Source: Lichenihabitans sp033947565
Lineage (GTDB): Bacteria > Pseudomonadota > Alphaproteobacteria > Rhizobiales > Beijerinckiaceae
Length of the DNA stretch: 15,141 bases
Assembly: GCF_033947565.1 (NCBI RefSeq)
Contig: NZ_JARPVX010000086.1
Span: 1 to 15,141 of the forward strand
Direction of reading: 5' to 3'
How positions within the stretch are numbered: position 1 is the first letter of the stretch; each line of letters starts with the position of its first letter. Positions 1 to 5,401 of the stretch are shown here, in pieces. The notes beneath the pieces were generated by a model, which was not told the DNA's origin, made no database searches, and saw nothing but the letters and a program-made list of their open reading frames with translations. The position numbers were made by a program, and so were the translations under genes.

Positions 1-86
1 GCCTTGTTCTGCGCCCATTGTCGTCAGCCCCTGCGCCCGGGCGAAGCCGGGCGCAGGGGCTGACGACAATGGGCGCAGAACAAGGC
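1..86. repeat. Perfect terminal inverted repeat at left window end
   Basis: Bases 1-40 are the exact reverse complement of bases 47-86, separated by 6 bp (41-46). The inner copy (47-86) encodes the second CxxC of a zinc-ribbon protein in a sensible reading frame. Reading on into the outer copy quickly meets an unnatural stop at 24-26. A 40-bp perfect palindrome in coding DNA exactly at a sequence end, matched by a similar structure at the other end, fits a fold-back (inverted chimera) artefact better than a natural element. Bases 1-40 should be treated as unreliable. Confidence 0.9.
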
Positions 87-158
87 CGCGTCGCCGCGCG
101 CCAGCGTGGCCGGCTCGACCTTGTAGGAACTCACGCAACGGGGGCAGAGGATCAGCAT
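24..158 (-). CDS. MJ0042-type zinc-ribbon protein, N-terminal fragment
   Basis: The minus strand from ATG 158-156 encodes a peptide beginning MLILCPRCVSSYKVEP and continuing to LFCAHCRQPLRP. The cysteine pairs C5-x2-C8 and C28-x2-C31 and the spacing between them are those of the MJ0042 zinc-ribbon domain found at the N terminus of many alphaproteobacterial proteins, usually followed by a long linker and a membrane segment. Only about 37 residues are genuine. Beyond position 47 the frame enters the fold-back palindrome and stops at 24-26, so the apparent 44-residue ORF is an artefactual truncation and the true gene continues outside the window. No clear Shine-Dalgarno sequence is visible. The gene is divergent from ftsE, an arrangement I believe is common in Hyphomicrobiales (recollection, not checked). 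The function is unknown beyond predicted metal binding. Confidence 0.72.
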   Translation of the reverse strand: MLILCPRCVSSYKVEPATLARGDAALFCAHCRQPLRPASPGRRG

Positions 159-263
159 GGGACGGCACTGACGGAGATGGGCTATAGGAGTGCCGATTGG
201 TTAACGGCCGATTAAGCGTGACGGCGCTAGCGTGAGCGGGCCACGGCGGCGCGGACCCGAGGG

Positions 264-932
264 GTGGGCTTGGTTCGATTCGAGAATGTCGGCTTGCGCT
301 ACGGGATGGGCTCGGAGATCCTTAAGGACCTGAGCTTCTCGATCGAGCCGCAAACCTTCCAGTTCCTCACCGGGCCGTCCGGCGCCGGCAAGACGACGCT
401 GCTGCGCCTTATCCTGTTGTCACTGAAGCCGACGCGCGGCCTCATCTCGTTGTTCGGCCAGGATGCGGCGTCGCTCGACAAGAACGCCATGACGGCGCTG
501 AGGCGGCGCATCGGCGTGGTGTTCCAGGATTTCCGCCTGCTCGATCATCTCACCACTTACGAGAACGTCGCCCTGCCGCTCCGGGTGCAGGGCCGGGACG
601 AGGCCGGCTACCGGGCCGAAGTGGTGGAGCTGCTGAAATGGGTGGGGCTCGGCGAGCGCATGCACGTGCTGCCCCAGGTGCTGTCCGGCGGCGAGAAGCA
701 ACGCGCCGCCATCGCGCGCGCCCTTATCGTGCGGCCCGAACTGCTGCTCGCCGACGAGCCCACCGGCAACGTCGACCCGCCGCTCGCCCGCCGGCTGCTG
801 CGGCTCTTCGTCGAGCTGCACAAATCCGGCACCTCGGTCGTCATCGCGACGCATGACCTCGGGTTGATGGAACAGTTCGAGGATGCGCGGCGCCTCGTGC
901 TCGGCGACCGCCGGCTGCACGTTTATGACTGA
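264..932 (+). CDS. ftsE: Cell division ATP-binding protein FtsE
   Basis: This is the ABC-type ATPase partner of FtsX. In characterised bacteria, the FtsEX complex at the inner face of the cytoplasmic membrane links ATP hydrolysis to activation of septal peptidoglycan hydrolases. At 222 residues it has normal FtsE length. It shows Walker A GPSGAGKT (37-44), Q-loop Q88 in VVFQDF, ABC signature LSGGEKQ (140-146), Walker B LLLADE (160-165) and the switch histidine H197 in IATHD. The GTG at 264 has the purine-rich GAGGGG (259-264) directly on top of it. A TTG at 270, five bases after that sequence, would give MVRFENVGLRYG, which matches the usual FtsE N terminus, so the true start may be 270. The 3' end overlaps ftsX by 8 bp, indicating cotranscription and coupling. 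Confidence 0.95.
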   Translation: MGLVRFENVGLRYGMGSEILKDLSFSIEPQTFQFLTGPSGAGKTTLLRLILLSLKPTRGLISLFGQDAASLDKNAMTALRRRIGVVFQDFRLLDHLTTYENVALPLRVQGRDEAGYRAEVVELLKWVGLGERMHVLPQVLSGGEKQRAAIARALIVRPELLLADEPTGNVDPPLARRLLRLFVELHKSGTSVVIATHDLGLMEQFEDARRLVLGDRRLHVYD

Positions 933-1926
933 ACCGTCCCGCGGGCCGGACATGGTGGCGCCGGCGGTGCTGGCCGGCGCGAAGAACGGCGCCCCGGTGC
1001 CGCCGCCGCTGCCGGAAGCCGAATTCGCGCTTAGCCGCAACGCGTCGCTGGTGCCGGCCGCCTCCATCGCCAGCCGCGCCCTGGTGACCGTGGTGGCCAT
1101 CATGACCTTTCTCAGCGCGCTCGCGGCCGGAAGCGGCCTGCTGATCGCCGGCGCGTCGCGGGATTGGCAGCGCTCGGTCGGCAGCGAAATGACCATCCAG
1201 CTCCGTCCGCTGGCGGGCCACGACATCGAGGCCGCCGTCGCCAAGGCGGCCAGCGTGGCGCGCGGAACGCCCGGCATCACGGCCGTCGAGGTCTACGCCA
1301 AGGCGGCGTCCGAGAAGCTGCTGGAACCGTGGCTCGGCACGGGGCTCAACCTCGACGAACTGCCGGTGCCGCGCTTGATCGCGGTGGTCATCGATCACGA
1401 CCACCCGCCCGACCTCGCGGCCCTGCGGGCCAACCTCGCCGACCTCCCGGGCACCAGCGTCGACGACCACCACCTGTGGTTCGCCTGGCTTGCCACCATG
1501 GCCAACACCGTGGTGGCCCTGGCGGCGCTGATCTTCGGGCTGGTGCTGGTGGCGATGTTTCTGACGGTGGCCTTTGCGACGCGCGGCGCCATGGCGGGCA
1601 ACCACGAGATCATCGACATCCTGCATTTCGTAGGGGCGGAAGACCGCTTCATCGCGCGGCAGTTCCAGAAGCATTTCCTGCGGCTCGGCCTCAAGGGCGG
1701 CGCCCTCGGCGGACTCGGCGCCATCGCGGCCTTCGGGCTGGCGGGGCTGCTCCGGTTGCGACTGCAATCGACGGCGGGCGGCGACGAACTCGAGGCGCTG
1801 TTCGGCAGCTTCGCGCTCGGTTGGCCGGGCTATGCGGCCATTGCGGCCATCTCGGTGTCGATCGCGGTGGCGACCGGAGCCATGTCGCGCTGGATCGTGT
1901 TTCGCCAGCTGCAGAGGATGACGTGA
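925..1926 (+). CDS. ftsX: Cell division protein FtsX (ABC-type permease)
   Basis: This is the membrane partner of FtsE. The 333-residue protein has the FtsX layout: a cytoplasmic N-terminal tail rich in Pro/Ala (1-50), a first membrane helix (about 52-76), a periplasmic domain of about 110 residues (80-185), and three C-terminal helices (about 191-217, 256-277, 298-320). A short cytoplasmic loop sits between the second and third helices, beginning near ATRGAMAGNHEIIDIL and resembling the FtsX/MacB permease coupling region. I chose ATG 925 because it overlaps the ftsE stop in the string ATGACTGA, a typical coupled start. An in-frame upstream ATG at 883 would lie well inside ftsE. The N-terminal tail is poorly conserved in the family and could start later (ATG 952). 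The identity rests on gene order and topology as well as on similarity. Confidence 0.92.
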   Translation: MTEPSRGPDMVAPAVLAGAKNGAPVPPPLPEAEFALSRNASLVPAASIASRALVTVVAIMTFLSALAAGSGLLIAGASRDWQRSVGSEMTIQLRPLAGHDIEAAVAKAASVARGTPGITAVEVYAKAASEKLLEPWLGTGLNLDELPVPRLIAVVIDHDHPPDLAALRANLADLPGTSVDDHHLWFAWLATMANTVVALAALIFGLVLVAMFLTVAFATRGAMAGNHEIIDILHFVGAEDRFIARQFQKHFLRLGLKGGALGGLGAIAAFGLAGLLRLRLQSTAGGDELEALFGSFALGWPGYAAIAAISVSIAVATGAMSRWIVFRQLQRMT

Positions 1927-1963
1927 GTCTGCGCCGCCGCAGAACCGCGCCCTTGGGGCTGGC

Positions 1964-2629
1964 GTGAGCCGGACACGCGGCCTGTTGGTCGCCGTGGCCG
2001 CCACCTTGGCGCTGCTGGGCTGCGGCCTGCTGGTGGGCTTCCTCGATTTCGCCGCCGGCCTCCAGGGCGTCGAGGCGCGGCCGAACCGCCATGCCGATGC
2101 GCTGGTGGTGCTGACCGGCGGCACCGACCGGGTGTCGGACGCCATCGATCTTCTGGCGGACGGGCAGGCCGAACGGTTGTTGATCACCGGCGTCAACCCG
2201 GCCACGACGCCCGAAAGCCTGGCTCGCCGCCTGCCGCGCGTCCGCGACCTCGTCGCGTGCTGCGTGACGCTCGGCTACGAGGCGCTCGACACGGCCGGCA
2301 ATGCGGCCGAGACCGCCGCCTGGGTGCGGGCCAATCGCATCCGTTCGCTGATCGTCGTGACGTCGAACTACCACATGCCTCGCGCTCTAGCGGAGATCGG
2401 CCACCAGTTGCGGGACGTCGACCTGCGGCCCTATCCGGTGGTGACCGAGACCGCCAAGCTGCGCCCCTGGTGGACCAGCCCTCACCGCAGCCGGCTGATC
2501 GCCACCGAATACCTGAAATACGTCGTGGTGCTGGCCCGGCAGGCGCTGCTGCCGACGCCCGACGTCGCCGACCCGGTGATGGCGCGCGACGACGTCCACG
2601 ACGCCGCCAGCCTGTCGCAAGCTCCCTGA
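1964..2629 (+). CDS. YdcF family (DUF218) membrane-anchored protein
   Basis: The 221-residue protein has one N-terminal membrane helix (about 7-29) followed by a DUF218 domain. Recognisable DUF218 blocks are ALVVLTGGTDR (46-56), RLLITG (71-76), GNAAETAAW (112-120) and VVTSNYHMPRA (131-141). Family members such as SanA and ElyC affect envelope integrity and peptidoglycan or polysaccharide metabolism, but the biochemical activity is generally unknown, so no reaction is assigned. The start is GTG at 1964, 37 bp after ftsX, with no strong Shine-Dalgarno sequence, which suggests it is read from the ftsEX transcript. The neighbourhood supports an envelope or division role. In related genomes an acyltransferase gene often follows at this position (recollection). 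Here a hook-like flagellar gene follows instead. Confidence 0.88.
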   Translation: MSRTRGLLVAVAATLALLGCGLLVGFLDFAAGLQGVEARPNRHADALVVLTGGTDRVSDAIDLLADGQAERLLITGVNPATTPESLARRLPRVRDLVACCVTLGYEALDTAGNAAETAAWVRANRIRSLIVVTSNYHMPRALAEIGHQLRDVDLRPYPVVTETAKLRPWWTSPHRSRLIATEYLKYVVVLARQALLPTPDVADPVMARDDVHDAASLSQAP

Positions 2630-2664
2630 CGTAGACCGGGCGGCACGATCAGGAGAGGTGGGCG

Positions 2665-3453
2665 ATGAGTTTGTTCGGCGGTCTGCAGACCTCGGTGGCG
2701 GGCGTTTCGGCGCAGGCCAACCGCCTCAACACGATCGGGCAGAACATCAGCAACGTCAGCACCACCGGCTTCAAGGCCGGCACGGTGGCGTTCGAGTCGA
2801 TGCTGGGCGACAACAAGACGCTCGGCAGCGTCGTCGCCAGCGACTTCAACGGTGCCGGCGTGCGCTCGACCGTGAGGCTCAACGCCAGCAGCCAGGGCTC
2901 GATCACCACCAGCACCACCAGCACCAACCTCGCGGTGTCGGGCAACGGCTTCTTCGCCGTGAAAACCGCCAGCGGCGCTACGGCGATGACCCGGGCGGGC
3001 GCCTTCACGCGCCAGGCCGACGGCACGTTGCTCAACACGGCGGGCGACACGCTGCTCGGCTACACGGCGGGTGGCTCGAGCCTGACCCCGGTGATCGTGC
3101 CCACGTCGGACACGGTCGTTTCGGTGGCGACCGACGGCACGGTGTCGTTCACGAGCGCAGCCGGCGTCACCAGCACGCCCTACAGCATCCCGCTCGCCAG
3201 CGTGCGCAGCCCCGAGAACCTCACGGCGTTGACGGCCGACGACTACGTGGCCAACGACGATTCAGGGGCCATGACGCTGGCCAAGGCGAACACCAAGGGC
3301 CTCGGCACCATCCAGGGCTCGTCGCTGGAAAGCTCCACCACCGATCTCGCGACCGAACTCAGCAACATGATCGTGACGCAGCGCGGCTACGAGGCCAATT
3401 CCAAGGTGATGTCCACCACGGCCGACATGCTGTCGAAGCTCGGCGACCTGTAA
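2665..3453 (+). CDS. Short flagellar hook/rod-family protein (FlgE/F/G-like)
   Basis: The 262-residue protein has the flagellar rod/hook architecture. Its N-terminal segment (1-37) contains NRLNTIGQNISNVSTTGFK, where ISNVSTTGFK matches the family signature. The core includes VSGNGFFAVK (91-100) and MTRAGAFTRQADGTL (108-122). The C-terminal coiled segment (about 222-262) includes ESSTTDLATELSNMIVTQR. These termini form the axial D0 coiled-coil in FlgE, FlgF and FlgG. The ends look most FlgE-like, but FlgE is usually about 400 residues or more, and this length is that of FlgF/FlgG, so no symbol is assigned. AGGAG at 2651-2655, nine bases before the ATG, is a strong ribosome binding site. No other flagellar gene is in the window. 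The last eight codons, including the stop, are duplicated 157 bp downstream. Confidence 0.85.
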   Translation: MSLFGGLQTSVAGVSAQANRLNTIGQNISNVSTTGFKAGTVAFESMLGDNKTLGSVVASDFNGAGVRSTVRLNASSQGSITTSTTSTNLAVSGNGFFAVKTASGATAMTRAGAFTRQADGTLLNTAGDTLLGYTAGGSSLTPVIVPTSDTVVSVATDGTVSFTSAAGVTSTPYSIPLASVRSPENLTALTADDYVANDDSGAMTLAKANTKGLGTIQGSSLESSTTDLATELSNMIVTQRGYEANSKVMSTTADMLSKLGDL

Positions 3454-3469
3454 GGCGGCCAAATCCATT

Positions 3470-3574
3470 CCTCATTCCGGACGCAGCGAAGCGGAGATCC
3501 GGAACCGGGGCGCTTCACCGCCGCAAGCTCAAGCATACCGGTTCCGGGTTCGCCTCCGGCGCCCCGGAATGAGG
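3470..3574. repeat. Intergenic palindromic element, copy 1
   Basis: Perfect 11-bp outer arms CCTCATTCCGG (3470-3480) and CCGGAATGAGG (3564-3574) bracket inner complementary blocks: CCGGAACC against GGTTCCGG, and CCGGGGCGC against GCGCCCCGG. The RNA or single-stranded DNA could therefore form more than one competing stem-loop. It resembles the dispersed palindromic repeats found between genes in many alphaproteobacterial genomes. There are no coding features. Confidence 0.85.
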
Positions 3575-3625
3575 GGTTCGAGCAGGCTGTCGAAGCTCGG
3601 CGACCTGTGAGGCGACCGGATCAAT

Positions 3626-3730
3626 CCTCATTCCGGACGCCGCGAAGCGGAGATCCGGAACCGGGGCGCTTCACCCCCGCAAGCTCGAGCACACAGGTTC
3701 CGGGTTCGCCTCCGGCGCCCCGGAATGAGG
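3626..3730. repeat. Intergenic palindromic element, copy 2
   Basis: Second copy of the element at 3470-3574. It has the same 105-bp length and the same outer arms (3626-3636 and 3720-3730). Internal differences include changes near the centre that weaken one of the inner pairings seen in copy 1. It lies just before the terminator shared by the convergent genes. Confidence 0.85.
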
Positions 3731-3742
3731 GGTTCAGGCATC

Positions 3743-3774
3743 AAAAAAACCCCCTCGGTGGAGGGGGCTTTTTC
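3743..3774 (-). terminator. Bidirectional Rho-independent terminator
   Basis: A 7-bp stem CCCCCTC (3750-3756) / GAGGGGG (3761-3767) with a GGTG loop is flanked by seven A residues on the left (3743-3749) and CTTTTT on the right (3768-3773). Read on the minus strand, it ends in a run of seven U directly after the stem, a strong intrinsic terminator 16 bases beyond the odhB stop. Read on the plus strand, it gives five U after one C and can also terminate the hook-like gene transcript. Confidence 0.9.
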
Positions 3775-3789
3775 AATGGTGCGGCGTTT

Positions 3790-5046
3790 TCAGACGTCCA
3801 GCACGAGGCGGCTGGGATCCTCCAGCGCTTCCTTGACCCGCACCAGGAAAGTCACGGCCTCGCGGCCATCGACGATGCGGTGGTCGTAGGACAGCGCCAG
3901 ATACATCATCGGTCGCACCTCGACCTTGCCGCCCACCACGATCGGCCGCTCCTGGATCTTGTGCATGCCCAGGATGCCGGACTGCGGCGCGTTCAGGATC
4001 GGGGTCGACATCAGCGAGCCGTAGATGCCGCCATTGGTGATCGTGAAGGTGCCGCCCTGCATGTCTTCCATCTTCAGGGTACCGTCACGCGCCGCCTTGC
4101 CGAAGCCCGCGATGGTCTTCTCGACGGCGGCGAGGCCGAGGTCCTGCGCGTCCCGCACCACCGGCACCACAAGGCCCTTCTCGGTCCCGACCGCGATGCC
4201 GATATGGTAGAAGTTCTTGTAGACGACCTCGTTGCCGTCGATCTCGGCATTGACGGCCGGCAGCTCGCGGAGCGCCGACACGCAGGCTTTCACGAAGAAC
4301 CCCATGAAGCCGAGCTTCGAGCCGTGCTTCTTCTCGAAGACGTCCTTGTAGCGGCTGCGCAAGGCCATCACGGCCGTCATGTCGACCTCGTTGAAGGTCG
4401 TCAGCATGGCGGCGCTGTTCTGCGCTTCCTTCAGGCGGCGGGCGATCGTCTGCCGCAGCTTGGTCATCCGCACGCGCTCTTCACGCGCGGCGTCGTCGGG
4501 CTTGGAGGGCGCACGCGGCGCCGGAGCGGGCTGGGGCGTTGGCGCCTGCGGCGCGGGGGCCGGTGCGCGGGCTTCGTCGCGCAGCGCGCTCAGCACGTCG
4601 CCCTTCAGCACCTGGCCCCGCTTGCCGGAGCCGTCGAGGTTCGAGGTGTCGACGCCATTCTCCGTGGCGAGCTTGGCGGCCGACGGCGCCGGCGGCATGG
4701 AGGTCGGGCCTTTCGAGGCGGCCGGTGCCGCCTTGACGGGCTCGGGCGCGGCGGAGGGCTTCGCCGCATCCGTCTTGGGGGCTTCGGCCTTCGGGGTCGG
4801 GGCGGCGCCCGCGGCGTCGATCTGGCCGAGCAGCGCGCCGGGCTCGACGGTTTCGCCGTCCTTGGCCACGATCTCGCTCAGCACACCGGCCGCCGGCGCA
4901 TTGACCTCCAGCGTCACCTTGTCGGTTTCGAGTTCGAGCAGCGGCTCGTCGGCCTTGACGGCCTCGCCGGGCTTCTTGAACCATTTGCCGATCGTTGCCT
5001 CGGAGACCGATTCTCCGAGGGTGGGCACGCGGATTTCAGTGGCCAT
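3790..5046 (-). CDS. odhB: 2-oxoglutarate dehydrogenase E2, dihydrolipoyl succinyltransferase
   Basis: This is the E2 core (also called SucB) of the 2-oxoglutarate dehydrogenase complex. It moves the succinyl group from E1-bound intermediate via lipoamide to CoA. The 418-residue protein has one N-terminal lipoyl domain (1-78) with lipoylated K43 in ETDKVTLEV. An Ala/Pro-rich linker (80-118), a peripheral-subunit-binding domain (about 119-155, PSAAKLATENGVD...GSGKRGQVLKGDV), and a second Ala/Pro linker (about 157-180) follow. The C-terminal catalytic domain has the active-site motif YDHRIVDG (H389, D393). I chose ATG 5046 because MATEIRVPTLGESVSE is the canonical E2 beginning; the frame stays open upstream but runs through the preceding gene. 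Only 2 bp separate it from the YciI-gene stop, so it is the last gene of the operon. Confidence 0.97.
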   Translation of the reverse strand: MATEIRVPTLGESVSEATIGKWFKKPGEAVKADEPLLELETDKVTLEVNAPAAGVLSEIVAKDGETVEPGALLGQIDAAGAAPTPKAEAPKTDAAKPSAAPEPVKAAPAASKGPTSMPPAPSAAKLATENGVDTSNLDGSGKRGQVLKGDVLSALRDEARAPAPAPQAPTPQPAPAPRAPSKPDDAAREERVRMTKLRQTIARRLKEAQNSAAMLTTFNEVDMTAVMALRSRYKDVFEKKHGSKLGFMGFFVKACVSALRELPAVNAEIDGNEVVYKNFYHIGIAVGTEKGLVVPVVRDAQDLGLAAVEKTIAGFGKAARDGTLKMEDMQGGTFTITNGGIYGSLMSTPILNAPQSGILGMHKIQERPIVVGGKVEVRPMMYLALSYDHRIVDGREAVTFLVRVKEALEDPSRLVLDV

Positions 5047-5048
5047 GG

Positions 5049-5381
5049 TCAGCGTCTCGAATGGGTCGGCACATCGGCCGTCAGGCCGCGCAGGTAGGTG
5101 CGCGGCATCGGGAATACCTCGTAGCTGAAACCGAGGTCGGCTCCAAGGATCGGATCGGCCTCGATCACGGCGCGCGCTTCGGCTTCCGTTTCGGCCCGCA
5201 GGATCGACAAGCCCCAGGCGCCCTTCGGATCGAGCACGGGGCCGAACACCACGGCGCTGCCCCGGGCCAGAAGCTCGCTCCAATAATCGGCATGGCGGTC
5301 CATGACGGCGGCTTCGGCAGCCGTCATGTCATGAGCTAGGGTCGGCCGGGGGGCGTTGAGCCGGCTGAAGAAATAGGCCAT
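5049..5381 (-). CDS. YciI-family protein inside the odh operon
   Basis: A 110-residue protein starting MAYFFSRLNAPRPTLAHDM. The pattern RHADYWSELLARGSAVVFGPV (around 35-55), followed by GAWGLSILRAETEAEARAVIEADPI, matches the YCII-related fold. This is a small ferredoxin-like alpha/beta domain with a conserved His in the first helix (here in MDRHADYW). No enzymatic activity is established for most of the family. I chose the start at 5381 by similarity and because it lies 20 bp after the sucA stop; the open frame upstream overlaps sucA. Its stop is 2 bp before odhB. It is thus wedged between E1 and E2 of the same complex and very probably cotranslated with them. Any functional link to the complex is inference from position. 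Confidence 0.85.
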   Translation of the reverse strand: MAYFFSRLNAPRPTLAHDMTAAEAAVMDRHADYWSELLARGSAVVFGPVLDPKGAWGLSILRAETEAEARAVIEADPILGADLGFSYEVFPMPRTYLRGLTADVPTHSRR

Positions 5382-5401
5382 CGCCTGAGCCTCCGCGGCC
5401 G

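Larger units (their letters stand above)
3430..3742. repeat. Tandem duplication of about 157 bp including a gene 3' end
   Basis: Two directly repeated units start at 3430 and 3587. Both begin with the same 22 bases, which in the first copy encode the last seven codons of the hook-like gene plus the first base of its stop. The stop is TAA in copy 1 and TGA in copy 2. Each continues with a roughly 105-bp palindromic element and ends in a near-identical GGGGTTC tail. The copies differ by scattered substitutions and one single-base length change, and are about 90% identical by eye. The second copy carries only a dead remnant of the coding sequence. Together with the terminator, this accounts for the whole 3454-3789 gap between convergent genes. 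Confidence 0.88.

Noticed and set aside
18..215. A plus-strand 65-codon frame at the left end
   Set aside because: It runs through the fold-back palindrome and is antisense to the zinc-ribbon gene, whose CxxC motifs are convincing.
841..2205. A 454-codon minus-strand open frame antisense to ftsX and ydcF
   Set aside because: Composition is dominated by Arg, Gly, His and Gln with no family resemblance; the plus-strand genes are well supported.
3607..5097. A 496-codon plus-strand open frame over the repeat and odhB
   Set aside because: It starts in the repeat remnant, crosses the terminator and runs antisense to odhB with low-complexity Arg/His/Gly sequence.
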